58,457 bases of DNA from the NCBI RefSeq assembly GCF_000264375.1, contig NZ_AJXW01000047.1, positions 1-58,457 of the forward strand, written 5' to 3'. The notes below the pieces were generated by a model that ran no database searches, had not been told where the DNA came from, and saw only the letters and a list, made by a program, of their open reading frames with translations. The position numbers and the translations under genes are program-made. The DNA is from Rhodanobacter thiooxydans LCS2 (lineage in GTDB: Bacteria > Pseudomonadota > Gammaproteobacteria > Xanthomonadales > Rhodanobacteraceae). This document shows, piece after piece, positions 46,007 to 55,630 of the stretch; the first letter of the stretch is position 1, and each line of letters starts with the position of its first letter.

Positions 46007-49000
46007 ATGACCCAGCCCAAATCGCGCCGCCGCCCACCCCTCCTGCACGCCCTGGCCTGGTTCGTTCCCGGATGGTTCGCGGTCGCCGTCGCCGGCCTGG
46101 TCACGCACCCGCTGACCCTGGTTCCACTGTTGCTGGCCAATGCGCTGACCATGGCGGCGACCTGCCACGCGATCGGCTTCGACCCCGAGCCGCGCTTCGG
46201 CCGCACCGTATTGCGCCGTGGTGCCGCGCACCTGGTGATGTTCACCGGTTACACCGTGCTGGTGTTCGTGCTGGTCGCGTGGCCGATGCTGCAGCTGACC
46301 CATGAACCCAGCCTCAGCGCGGCGCTGGTGCTGGCCGCGGCGCTGGTGCTGGCGCTGGTCGCGCTGTGGCGGCTGTGGCCGGCGTTCGGTCTGGTGTTCG
46401 TGTGGGACGACGCCTATCCGAGCCAGCGCGACGGCTCGTGGATCTTCACCGCCACCTTGCGCAGCATCGCGTTCGGCCGCCACCTGTCGCGCGAGGAGCG
46501 CTTCTTCAGCCACTTCCTGCCGGCCGCGTTCGCGCTGCTGGTGCTGGCCTTCGGCGCGATCGCGCTGACCGGCCTGTACGGCGTGCTGCCGCCGGAGCCT
46601 CGCGTCGCCGCGCTGGCGATCTATGGCGCCGTGCTGCTGCCACTGGGCTGCCTGGTGATCGCCAATCGCACGCTGCGCGCACTCTTGTGCGAACGCCAGC
46701 AGCCGCGCCGCCGCGGCGACCACGACCCGCGCGCCGCCAGCGCGCCGCGCCCGGTGCTGAGCGAACAGGAACGCACCGCCGGCACGCCGGAGCAGGCCGC
46801 CGCGTTGCTGGCCGCCACCCGCGACGGCGACATCGAGCGCGCGCTGGCGCTGGTCGAAGCCGGCGCCGCCCCCGACACCGCGCCCCCCGGCGACGACCGC
46901 GACCAGCGCCCGGTGCTGATGCTGGCCGCCCTGCTGCCCGACACCCGCCTGCTGCGCGCGCTGATCGCCAAGGGTGCCGACGTCAACCGCGCCAGCGGCG
47001 GCATCACCGCGCTGCTGGCCGCCACCCGCGACAGCTGGCACGGCCGCGCCGAGGCGGTGCTGACCCTGCTTGCCAACGGCGCCAGCCCGCTGGTCACCGA
47101 CGCCGAGGGCAACACGCCGCTGCACGGCGCCGTGCTCAGCGGGGACGCCGGCGTGGCGGCGATGCTGCTGGACGCGGCCGCGCCGATCAACGCCTTGAAC
47201 AAGGCCGGCGTCAGCCCACTGGCCACCGCCTGCCGCGCCGCCAACTGGCCACTGGTGAAATTCCTGCTGGAACGCGGGGCCAAGCCGGCCCCGGCCGAGG
47301 GCGAACCGGCGCTGGTCGCCGCCGCCAGCATCGCCGACGACGACGTCGAAGGGGTGAAGCTGCTGCTCAAGCAGCGCGCCGCGGTCAACGCGGTCGACGC
47401 ACGGCACCGGCATGCCCTGCTCGCCGCCGCTGCCGAAGGCCATGAACAGATCGCCCGCGCGCTGTGCGCCGCCGGCGCCGACGTCAACCTGGTCGATCGC
47501 CACGGCAGCAGCGCGCTGATGGAAGCGGCGCGTGCCGGCGCCGGCGGCATCATGCAGCTGCTGGCCGAGGCGCAGGCGGATGCCGGCCTGCGCGACAGCC
47601 ACGGCCGCGACGCGCTGACCCTGGCCTGCCAGTCGCCACGCGCGCACGCCGACACCGTGCGCGCCTTGCTGGCGCTGGGCGCCGATCCGAAGGCCGCCGG
47701 TGGCGACGGCCGCAGCGCGCTCGATCACGCCGCCGGTGCCGGGCGCTGGGACCTGGTCGCCCTGCTCGACCCCGACACGCCGCTGCCGGCCAGCCTCAGC
47801 CATGACGTGCTGGCCGAAGGCAACGACACCCCCGCCCATCTGCTGGACGCGCTGCGCTTCGGCCACTGGGCGATCGTCTCCGGCTTCGCCGAGCGCGTGC
47901 GCGACTGGCCGCAGGCAGAGCTGGCCCGGCTGTACCTGGAACTGGCCGGGCCGGGCCACGACGCGGCGCGCCGCTGGCTGCTCGACCACGGCCTCGATGC
48001 CGAGGCCCGGCTGGAAGCGCCGCGCATCGACGACGCCGAAACCGCCGACGCACCGCATCTGCCGCCGCTGGGCCAGCGCCTGTTCGACGCCCTGCTGCCG
48101 CAGCTGCCCGACGCCACCGAGGCGCTGGACGACCTGCTGCAGGCCGGCGCCAGCCCGGCCGGTGCCGGCCTGTTGTCGCAGGCGCTGGCATATTTGAACG
48201 GGGCTGCCGAGGGCGCCGCGCTGCCGTTGAATCTGCTCGAACGCGGCGCCGATCCGTTCGGCGCCGACGCCCGCGAACGCACGCCGCTGCAGCTGGCCGC
48301 GGCCAACGCGCAGTTGCCGCTGCTGCAGGCCCTGCTGGCGCGCGGCGGCGACCCGAACACGCGCGACCGCGACGGCCGCACGCCGCTGTTCGCCGCGCTG
48401 GAGCACGGTGCGCAGGCGTTGCCGCTGGTGCGCGCGCTGATCGCCCACGGCGCCAACCCCGAGGCCACCGACGCGAACGGCGAGACCCCGCTGGGCCTGG
48501 CGCTGGAGCACCCGGCGGTAGAGCGCTGGCTGGACTGGCGCGACTGGCCGCGACCGAACCGCGCGCTGCGCGCCGACGACCTGCCCACCGCCGCCAAGGC
48601 CGGCGCGCTGGCCAGCGTGCAGCGCCTGCTGGAACTGGGCTTCGCCGTGGACACCCGCGACGAGCAGGGCGCCACCGCGCTGCTGCACGCCTGCGGCGCC
48701 GGCCACCGCGACATCGCCGCCTGCCTGCTCGGCGCCGGCGCGGACCCCACACTGCCCGCGGGCAGCGGCGTCACCCCGCTGGCCGCCGCGGTGGCCGCGC
48801 GCCGCGAGGCGCTGGTCGCCCTGCTGCTGCAGCACCAGGTTGCCGTCGACCAGCGGCTGCCGAACCAGGCCACCGCGCTGATGGTGGCGGCCGCGATGGG
48901 CTACCCGGAGATCGTCGAGCAGTTGCTGGACGCCGGCGCTGCGGTCAACGCGGTCGACGACGCCGGCCGCAGCGCACTGCATGCGGCGGCGCAGTTCGGT

Positions 49001-49447
49001 TTCGAGCACAACGACAGCCTGCGCGCACGGCGCCTGTTCGACCGCCTGCTCAAGCACGGGGCCGATATCAACCACGCCGACCACGAGGGCAAGACGCCGC
49101 TGCTGCTGCTGCTCGGCGCGCAGCTGCGCCCGGGCAGCGCCTGCGATGCCACCCACCTGGGCGCGCTGGTGCCGCTGCTGCTGGAGGCCGGCGCCAAGGT
49201 CGAACCCGCCGACCAGCGCGGGGTCACTGCGTTGCACGCCTGCGCCATGCATGCGCTGCTGCCGCCGGCGCGCGTGCTGCTGTCGCGCGGCGCCGACCGC
49301 AACGCGGCCGATGCGTTCGGGCGCACCGCGGCCGACGTGGCGCGGCAGCTGGGCTATGTCGACATCGCCCACGAGCTGGCTGCGCGCAGCAGCGCGATCC
49401 CCAGCGTGCGGCAAACCCTGCGCCAGCCGGCGCAGCCCTCGGACTGA
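46007..49447 (+). CDS. Large membrane-anchored ankyrin-repeat protein
   Basis: A 1146-residue protein. Residues 1-230 carry about five TMs (two near 15-60, then 77-125, 170-225) with a conserved-looking loop VWDDAYPSQRDGSW. A basic linker (residues 230-255) leads to some 20 ankyrin repeats up to residue 1130, with typical G-xTPLHxA and LLxxGAxxN phrases (GNTPLHGAVLSGD, GRTPLFAALEHG, GVTALHACAMH). The repeats should be cytosolic. An interrupted, less regular stretch lies near residues 590-720. Partner unknown. It ends 10 bp from the convergent Kef antiporter. Confidence 0.9.
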   Translation: MTQPKSRRRPPLLHALAWFVPGWFAVAVAGLVTHPLTLVPLLLANALTMAATCHAIGFDPEPRFGRTVLRRGAAHLVMFTGYTVLVFVLVAWPMLQLTHEPSLSAALVLAAALVLALVALWRLWPAFGLVFVWDDAYPSQRDGSWIFTATLRSIAFGRHLSREERFFSHFLPAAFALLVLAFGAIALTGLYGVLPPEPRVAALAIYGAVLLPLGCLVIANRTLRALLCERQQPRRRGDHDPRAASAPRPVLSEQERTAGTPEQAAALLAATRDGDIERALALVEAGAAPDTAPPGDDRDQRPVLMLAALLPDTRLLRALIAKGADVNRASGGITALLAATRDSWHGRAEAVLTLLANGASPLVTDAEGNTPLHGAVLSGDAGVAAMLLDAAAPINALNKAGVSPLATACRAANWPLVKFLLERGAKPAPAEGEPALVAAASIADDDVEGVKLLLKQRAAVNAVDARHRHALLAAAAEGHEQIARALCAAGADVNLVDRHGSSALMEAARAGAGGIMQLLAEAQADAGLRDSHGRDALTLACQSPRAHADTVRALLALGADPKAAGGDGRSALDHAAGAGRWDLVALLDPDTPLPASLSHDVLAEGNDTPAHLLDALRFGHWAIVSGFAERVRDWPQAELARLYLELAGPGHDAARRWLLDHGLDAEARLEAPRIDDAETADAPHLPPLGQRLFDALLPQLPDATEALDDLLQAGASPAGAGLLSQALAYLNGAAEGAALPLNLLERGADPFGADARERTPLQLAAANAQLPLLQALLARGGDPNTRDRDGRTPLFAALEHGAQALPLVRALIAHGANPEATDANGETPLGLALEHPAVERWLDWRDWPRPNRALRADDLPTAAKAGALASVQRLLELGFAVDTRDEQGATALLHACGAGHRDIAACLLGAGADPTLPAGSGVTPLAAAVAARREALVALLLQHQVAVDQRLPNQATALMVAAAMGYPEIVEQLLDAGAAVNAVDDAGRSALHAAAQFGFEHNDSLRARRLFDRLLKHGADINHADHEGKTPLLLLLGAQLRPGSACDATHLGALVPLLLEAGAKVEPADQRGVTALHACAMHALLPPARVLLSRGADRNAADAFGRTAADVARQLGYVDIAHELAARSSAIPSVRQTLRQPAQPSD

Positions 49448-49457
49448 ACCGCCGCCG

Positions 49458-51293
49458 CTACTCCCCTTCCTCGCCGGCCAGCGGCGTATCCGCGTCGCGC
49501 TGGCGCTCGCGTTCCGCGCTGCGCTCGGCATCCGCCTCGAACAGCTGCTGCAGGTCGAGCATGGCCTCGCGCGTGCTCTGGATCAGCTTGGTCTCGTCGT
49601 CGTAGACCAGCGCCTGCTTCTTCAGCAGCTCCTCGTCGTAGCGGCGGAAGCGCTCGACCCGGTCGATCGCCAGTTCGTGCGGCAGGCCCAGCGCCTCCAG
49701 CGTCTTGCGGGTCATCTTGAGGCTGGAGTGGAAGGTCTCGCGCACCGGCTCCTCGACGCCCATGTCCATCAGCCGGAACACATGCTGGCGGTTGCGCGCG
49801 CGAGCGATGATCTTCAGGTGCGGATACTGCCGCCGCACCAGTCGTGCGGTGCGCAGGTTCGCCTCCGGGTCGTCGGTGGCCAACACGAACACCTCGGCCC
49901 GGTCGGCCCGCGCCGCGCGGAGCAGCTCCGGCCGCGCCGGGTCGCCGAAGAACAGGTTGACGCTGCCGAAGCGGCGTGACTCGTCCACCTGGTCGGCCGA
50001 ATGCTCCAGTGCCACGAACGGGATATTCTGCGCGCGCAGCACGCGGGCGATGATCTGGCCGACACGGCCGAAGCCGGCGATGATCACGCGCGGCGTGCCG
50101 GCATCGATCGCGTCGAACTCACGCGACGGCTTGTTCGGCCGCACTTCCAGCACCTTCGCCGCCAGCACCACCAGCAACGGGGTCAGCGCCATCGACAAGG
50201 TGATCGCCAGCACCAGCGCGTCGCGCTGGACCACGCCGATCAGCCGCTGTTCGGCCGCCTGGCGCAGCACCACGAACGCGAACTCGCCGCCGCAGGCCAG
50301 CAGCACCACCAGGCGCAAGGTATCGGAACGGTTGAGCCCGCCCAGCAGCCGCCCCAGCGGCCACAGCAGCACGCTCTTCAATAGCAGCAGCGCGCCGACC
50401 AGGCCGAACATCAGCCCGGGGCGGTGCAGCAGCAGCGACAGGTCCATCGACATGCCGACGCTGATGAAGAACAGCCCCAGCAGCAGGCCCTTGAACGGTT
50501 CGATGTTCGATTCCAGCTCGTGCCGGTACTCCGAATCGGCCAGCAGCATGCCGGCCAGAAACGCGCCCAGGGTGGCCGAAACGCCGGCCATCTCCATCAG
50601 CAGCGCCACGCCCAGCACCACCAGCAGCGCGGTGGCGGTGAACACCTCCACCGAATCCGCCTTGGCCACGAAGCGGAACACCGGGCGCAGCAGGTAGCGG
50701 CCGCCGACGATCACCGCCACGATCACGCCCACCGTGCGCAGCACCGCGAGCAGGTTGAAATCCTGCGCGGTGGAGGACGCCAGCAGCGGCACCGCGGCGA
50801 TCAGCGGGATCGCTGCCAGGTCCTGGAACAGCAGGATCGAAAACACCTGCCGGCCGTAGGCGGAACCGGCCTCCTTGCGCTCGGCCAGGATCTGCAGGCC
50901 GAACGCGGTGGACGACAGTGCCAGGCTGCCGCCCACGATCGCCGCGCCCTTGCCGGTGAGGCCGAACAGGAAATACCCGGCCGCCGCGATCGCCACACTG
51001 GTCGAGAGCACCTGCAGCAGGCCGGTGCCGAACACCGAGCGGCGCATCACCCACAGGCGCTGCGGCGACAGTTCCAGGCCGATCACGAACAGCATCAGCT
51101 CGACGCCGAACTCGGAGATCGTCGCCACCCCCTCGGTGTCGCTGACCAGCCCCAGCAGCTGCGGCCCGATCGCCACGCCGGCGATCAGGTAGCCGAGCAC
51201 CGCACCCAGCCGGAAGCGCTTGGTCAGTGGCACCGCGATCACCGCGGCCAGCAGGAACACCACCGCGGTCTGCAGGAAATGATGGCTGTCCAA
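49458..51293 (-). CDS. Kef-type K+/H+ antiporter (CPA2 family) with TrkA-N domain
   Basis: A 611-residue antiporter. Residues 1-385 form 12-13 TMs with GYLIAGVAIGPQLLGL, ELMLFVIGLELSP, LFQDLAAIPLI (the transport QD pair) and FFISVGMSMDLS. A KTN/TrkA-N domain follows (IAGFGRVGQIIARVLRAQNIPFVALE, ATDDPEANL), then an acidic C-terminal tail. It resembles KefB/KefC, which release K+ in response to glutathione adducts. No KefF/KefG-like quinone reductase neighbour is present. Confidence 0.92.
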   Translation of the reverse strand: MDSHHFLQTAVVFLLAAVIAVPLTKRFRLGAVLGYLIAGVAIGPQLLGLVSDTEGVATISEFGVELMLFVIGLELSPQRLWVMRRSVFGTGLLQVLSTSVAIAAAGYFLFGLTGKGAAIVGGSLALSSTAFGLQILAERKEAGSAYGRQVFSILLFQDLAAIPLIAAVPLLASSTAQDFNLLAVLRTVGVIVAVIVGGRYLLRPVFRFVAKADSVEVFTATALLVVLGVALLMEMAGVSATLGAFLAGMLLADSEYRHELESNIEPFKGLLLGLFFISVGMSMDLSLLLHRPGLMFGLVGALLLLKSVLLWPLGRLLGGLNRSDTLRLVVLLACGGEFAFVVLRQAAEQRLIGVVQRDALVLAITLSMALTPLLVVLAAKVLEVRPNKPSREFDAIDAGTPRVIIAGFGRVGQIIARVLRAQNIPFVALEHSADQVDESRRFGSVNLFFGDPARPELLRAARADRAEVFVLATDDPEANLRTARLVRRQYPHLKIIARARNRQHVFRLMDMGVEEPVRETFHSSLKMTRKTLEALGLPHELAIDRVERFRRYDEELLKKQALVYDDETKLIQSTREAMLDLQQLFEADAERSAERERQRDADTPLAGEEGE

Positions 51294-51551
51294 GCGCTGG
51301 CGGCTCCGGTCGGGGAGCTTCGATTATTCCACGCGGCCGGCGGCCGTGCGGGCGGCGGAGGTCACGTCCCGCCGCAGGCCAATGCCAAGCGGCTGGTGCA
51401 GCTGATGGACTGTCGCGAGAAGCTGAAGATCGACGCTATGACCCGTCATACCTAACGCCAGCTCAGGCATGAGACCTGATGTCCCGCGAGTTCGCGTGCC
51501 CGCCCTCACCGCCGGATACCCATCGTTGTCCGGAATATCGGTTGTTACAGC

Positions 51552-52760
51552 TCACGGGTTGCCTTTGCTCGCCTGGAAGGCCTTGAGGCGTGCCTTCCGC
51601 TGAGGAATGGGAACATCCGGATTCAACTGGATGTACTTTGCTCCCGTCCGAGCCAGTGCGCTTTTTGCTGCATCCGTATGGGCGGCATCGACCGCCACAT
51701 AGACACGAGCGTCTTTCAACCATTCACGCGGCACTTTTTTCGCAAGCCGGGCCAAAACACGCACGAGGTTGTCCTGCGAGGGTGAGGCGATCATCAGTGC
51801 GCCGTCCCTGTTCAACTCGCCTCGAAGCGCATTGAACAGATGATCTACCGACGCCTCGTAATCCCCGGCTGTCGGCAATCGCAGAACGACCGTTGCCGGG
51901 AAGCCATCCTGCCAATCAGCATCAACCCGGAAGAACGCTTCCGTGAGGTAGTGCACCCAATCGACATACTCACTGCCATGCGGACTCTGCAGCGGCGCGA
52001 CAAAGATCGCTTCCTCCTTCGCCCATCTTGCACGCAGCAATGCATCCACGCGAGCTGCCTTCGTCATGGCCCCGGACCAAGCCGGCTCATCAGGAACCGA
52101 TCCCTTTCCATCCATCAGTTCGAAGGCCAGCTCGACGTGCTCCGCCTTCGCATCGTCCATCGCTTCCACCGTGCTCTCGGCCGGCACCACAACGCGCAAA
52201 ACCAGTTGCCTGCCGTCAGCCGAGAAATGATGGCCTTCTCCCCACCAGATTGAACTGACGCTGTGCGGCAATGCTTCGATGTACTCCTTCGGCAGGAAAT
52301 CCTTCAATCCCATCGCACGCACGGGCTTGCCGTGACCGTCGTAAATCACTACCACGTCATCGCCGTAACCGGCGCCGTGCCAATTGTCGAACGTCACCAC
52401 GAAGCCGGAGGGTGAAATGATTGCCTCGACGGGACTCACCTCGTTGAGCAGCGGCTCATTCCAGACCACACGCCAATGGCCATGCTCCAGATGCTCCATG
52501 AATCCCTGTGCCCGCTTCTGCAGGTTGCCCGGCAATGCGCCAGCATCCTCGCGACCAGCGGCCTTGTCCTCGAAGTAGGCCAACGCCCCAGAGACGGCCC
52601 GTGGCGTCACGGTGAGCCGCCAGGTACGGTCGGCTGAGAAATAAACCTTCGTCGTCGCCGGCATCCAACTGTCAGCCAGGAGAGGCGCAACGAACCATCC
52701 TGCTCCCAGAACAGCGAAAACGATCCGTGCCCACCAGCATGCGGCATGGCGCATACCCAT
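51552..52760 (-). CDS. Exported hypothetical protein, lower GC than neighbours
   Basis: A 402-residue protein with an N-terminal signal or anchor (residues about 8-28, RIVFAVLGAGWFVAPLLA). The first half looks beta-rich (VYFSADRTWRLTVTPRA, SPSGFVVTFDNWHGAGYGDDVVVIYDGHGKPVRAMGL) and may be a propeller blade-type domain; the second half is alpha/beta with VYVAVDAAHTDAAKSAL. No family recognised. Base composition is visibly lower in GC than flanking genes, suggesting recent acquisition. ATG 52760 and ATG 52754 are both possible. Confidence 0.75.
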   Translation of the reverse strand: MGMRHAACWWARIVFAVLGAGWFVAPLLADSWMPATTKVYFSADRTWRLTVTPRAVSGALAYFEDKAAGREDAGALPGNLQKRAQGFMEHLEHGHWRVVWNEPLLNEVSPVEAIISPSGFVVTFDNWHGAGYGDDVVVIYDGHGKPVRAMGLKDFLPKEYIEALPHSVSSIWWGEGHHFSADGRQLVLRVVVPAESTVEAMDDAKAEHVELAFELMDGKGSVPDEPAWSGAMTKAARVDALLRARWAKEEAIFVAPLQSPHGSEYVDWVHYLTEAFFRVDADWQDGFPATVVLRLPTAGDYEASVDHLFNALRGELNRDGALMIASPSQDNLVRVLARLAKKVPREWLKDARVYVAVDAAHTDAAKSALARTGAKYIQLNPDVPIPQRKARLKAFQASKGNP

Positions 52761-52868
52761 CCCCGAGGCAAATGACGCAGATGGTTGTACCCGTGCACAT
52801 CGGGGTGGCGCAACCACCGGCCCTGCCGCGCGGGATCCGCATTCACCGGCGCGCCAAGGCCGCACAAT

Positions 52869-52898
52869 GCAAAGGCCCGCCGAACGGCGGGCCTTTGC
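52869..52898 (-). terminator. Hairpin terminator after the M3 peptidase
   Basis: Perfect 13-base arms GCAAAGGCCCGCC / GGCGGGCCTTTGC with a four-base loop, between the peptidase stop and the lower-GC gene. T-run is short and lies in the stem. Confidence 0.8.
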
Positions 52899-52920
52899 AT
52901 CTCAAGTGCATGGAGTGTGC

Positions 52921-55110
52921 TTACTTCTTCGGCTTCGGTGCGTCCTTCAAGCCGCGGTTTTCCAGCATCGGCTCGATCTCGGGATCGTGGCCGCGCCAGT
53001 CCTTGTACATCTTCGCCAGTTCCTCCGTGTTGCCGCGCGAGAGCACCATCGCGCGGAAGCGGTCGCCGTTCTCGCGGCTCAGGCCGCCGTGTTCCTTGAA
53101 GCCGATGAAGGCGTCGTCGGCGAGCATCTGCGTCCACAGGTAGGCGTAGTAGCCGGCGGCGTAGCCGTTGCCCCAGATGTGCTGGAAGTAGCTGGAGCGG
53201 TAGCGCGGCGGCACGTAGGAAAGATCCACGCCGTCCTTCTTCAGCGCGGCGGCCTCGAACTGGTCGGCATCCTGCAGCGGCGCATCGGCGCCGAGGGTGT
53301 GCCAGTTCATGTCGAGCAGCGCGGCGGCGACCAGCTCGGTCATGTCGTAGCCCTTGTTGAACTTGCCGGCCTTCTTCATCTTGTCGACCAGCGCCGGCGG
53401 CATCGGCGCGCCGGTCTGGTAGTGCTTGGCGTAGTTCGCGAATATCTTCGGGTCGGTGGCCCAATGCTCGTTGAACTGCGAGGGGAACTCGACGAAGTCG
53501 CGCGCCGTATTGGTGCCGGACAGGGTCGGGTACTGCTCGTCGGCGAAGATGCCGTGCAACGCATGGCCGAACTCGTGGAACAGAGTGATCACGTCGTCGA
53601 ACGAGAGCAGCGCCGGCTGACCCGCGGCCGGCTTGCTGAAGTTGCACACGTTGAAGATCACCGGCTCGCTGCCGAGCAGCTTCGACTGCGTGACCAGGTT
53701 GTCCATCCAGGCGCCGCCGTTCTTGTTGTCGCGCTTGAAGTAGTCGGTGTAGAACAGCGCCAGCGACTTGCCGTCCTGGTCGAACACCTCGAACACGCGC
53801 ATGTCCGGCTGGTACACCGGGATGTCGTGGCGCTCCTTGAAGGTCAGCCCGTACAGCTGGTTGGCGGCGTAGAACACGCCGTTCTGCAGCACGTTGTCGA
53901 GTTCGAAGTACGGCTTGATCTGGTTCTCGTCGAGGTCGAACTTCGCCTTGCGCACCTGTTCGGCGTAGAAGTTCCAGTCCCACGGGGCGAGCTTGAAGCC
54001 GCCGTGCTGCTGGTCGATCACCGCCTGGATGTCAGCCGCCTCGGCCTTCGCGCGCGCGGTGACCGCGGGCACCAGGTCGTGCATGAACTTCAACGCCGTT
54101 TCCGGCGTCTTCGCCATCTGGTCGTCCAGCTTCCACGCCGCGTAGTTCGGGAAGCCGAGCAGCTTGGCCTGTTCGGCGCGGATCTGCGCCAGCCGCTCGA
54201 TGGTCTTGCGGGTGTCGTTGGCGTCGCCCTGCTCGGCACGGTTCCACGAGGCCTCGAACAGCGCCTGGCGGGTGGCGCGGTCGGCAAGATCCCGCAACTC
54301 GGGCTGCTGGGTGGTGTTCTGCAGGCTCAGCACGTATTTGCCTTCCTGCTTGCGATCCTTGCCAGCCTGGGCGGCGGCAGCCAGCTCGGCGTCGGAGAGG
54401 CCGGCCAGCTTCGCCTTGTCCGCGAGCACCGGCGCGGCGTCCCTGGTGGCGGCCAGCAGCTTGTTGGTGAACGCGGTGCTCAGCGTGGACGCTTCCTTGT
54501 TGAGCTCCTTCAGCTTCGTCTTGTCGGCGTCGGAGAGCTTCGCGCCGGCATGCACGAAGTTCTTGTAGACCACCTCGACCAGACGGGCGGATTCCGGATC
54601 GAGCTTGAGCGTGTCGCGCTGGTCGTAGACCACCTGCACGCGCTGGAACAGCTTGCCGTTGAGGTGGATCGCGTCCTCGTGTGCGGCCAGCTTCGGCGCC
54701 TCCTCTTCCTGCACCTTCTGCAGCGTGTCGTTGGTGTTGGCGCCGGTGACCGCGCTGAACGCCGCCATCACCCGGTGCAGCATCGCGCCGGATTTCTCCA
54801 TCGCCACGTAGGTGTTCTCGAACGTCGGTGCGGCCGGGTCGTTGGCGATCTTCTCGATCTCGGCCAGCTGCTGGCGCATGCCTTCCTTGATCGCCGGCTG
54901 GTAGTCGGCGTCGTGGATCTTGTCGAACGGCGGTGCCTGGAACGGCAGCGTGCTGGCGCTGTAGAACGGGTTGCTGGTCATGGCGGTGGCGGTGCTGCTG
55001 GCGGCGGCCGAGGTGGCCGGCGCGGGTGGGTTGGCGGCCTCGTGCGGCTGTTGCGAGCAGGCGGCGAGGGCCATGGTGGTGGCGATCATGATCATGCGCA
55101 GGCGAAGCAT
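52921..55110 (-). CDS. dcp: M3-family dipeptidyl carboxypeptidase, lipoprotein
   Basis: A 729-residue zinc metallopeptidase. The zinc motif is HEFGH at residues 512-516, within DVITLFHEFGHALHGIF, and the third ligand region ARDFVEFPSQFNEHW follows. The N-terminus carries a lipobox (MALAAC, Cys about residue 18) and an Ala/Pro linker, so it is probably an outer-membrane or periplasmic lipoprotein, unlike cytosolic E. coli Dcp. It removes C-terminal dipeptides in peptide turnover. The C-terminus is basic (DAPKPKK). Confidence 0.93.
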   Translation of the reverse strand: MLRLRMIMIATTMALAACSQQPHEAANPPAPATSAAASSTATAMTSNPFYSASTLPFQAPPFDKIHDADYQPAIKEGMRQQLAEIEKIANDPAAPTFENTYVAMEKSGAMLHRVMAAFSAVTGANTNDTLQKVQEEEAPKLAAHEDAIHLNGKLFQRVQVVYDQRDTLKLDPESARLVEVVYKNFVHAGAKLSDADKTKLKELNKEASTLSTAFTNKLLAATRDAAPVLADKAKLAGLSDAELAAAAQAGKDRKQEGKYVLSLQNTTQQPELRDLADRATRQALFEASWNRAEQGDANDTRKTIERLAQIRAEQAKLLGFPNYAAWKLDDQMAKTPETALKFMHDLVPAVTARAKAEAADIQAVIDQQHGGFKLAPWDWNFYAEQVRKAKFDLDENQIKPYFELDNVLQNGVFYAANQLYGLTFKERHDIPVYQPDMRVFEVFDQDGKSLALFYTDYFKRDNKNGGAWMDNLVTQSKLLGSEPVIFNVCNFSKPAAGQPALLSFDDVITLFHEFGHALHGIFADEQYPTLSGTNTARDFVEFPSQFNEHWATDPKIFANYAKHYQTGAPMPPALVDKMKKAGKFNKGYDMTELVAAALLDMNWHTLGADAPLQDADQFEAAALKKDGVDLSYVPPRYRSSYFQHIWGNGYAAGYYAYLWTQMLADDAFIGFKEHGGLSRENGDRFRAMVLSRGNTEELAKMYKDWRGHDPEIEPMLENRGLKDAPKPKK

Positions 55111-55229
55111 GCGGTCTCCCAGGTTGAGATGTGCCCGTCGGCGGGCAGGGCAAGTCGTGACCGCCGACTGTAGCGACAGCGCGGCGAGTTTCCAAACCGC
55201 AGGATCCCGCGTCGGCGTCCGCGCGCCAC

Positions 55230-55577
55230 TCAGGCCGCGCGCAGGTCGCGCAGCTGCCACGCTGCGCCGATCAGCAGGTACAGCCGGTGGCGCACCACGC
55301 TCATCGGCAGATCGGTGAGCAGGTCCACGTCGGTGCGCAGGTCGGCGACCTTCGCCTGCACCTGCGCCGCCGGGTCGGTCGCGCCGAGGCTGGCGTCGAC
55401 CGCATCCGGGTCGGGCTGCGCCGCGCGCCAGCGCTGGAACAGGGTGTCGTCGCGCAAGGCCTGCTGCAGCGCTGCGGCAAAATCATTCGGGCCGGCGCCG
55501 TCGTAGGCGAAGCGCGGATCGTCGCCGCGCGCGTGGCCGAGATCGGCAATCGAGAGGTAGTAGTGGTTGCGGGCCAT
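55230..55577 (-). CDS. Small conserved hypothetical protein
   Basis: A 115-residue cytosolic protein, MARNHYYLSIADLGHARGDD at the start, helical and acidic in the centre (FAAALQQALRDDTLFQRWRAAQPDPDAVDASLGATD), with a closing helix VRHRLYLLIGAAWQLRDL. No TM or signal. I do not recognise a named domain. It lies between the peptidase and bioD on the same strand. Confidence 0.7.
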   Translation of the reverse strand: MARNHYYLSIADLGHARGDDPRFAYDGAGPNDFAAALQQALRDDTLFQRWRAAQPDPDAVDASLGATDPAAQVQAKVADLRTDVDLLTDLPMSVVRHRLYLLIGAAWQLRDLRAA

Positions 55578-55630
55578 GACGACTCCTGAAGTGCGGGCAG
55601 GCGCCTATCGCAGCACGCCGCGCGTGAAGT

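Noticed and set aside
45596..49531. Long open frame antisense to the ankyrin gene
   Set aside because: The product is repetitive Gly/Gln/Arg-rich with no domain; the sense strand has clear ankyrin repeats.
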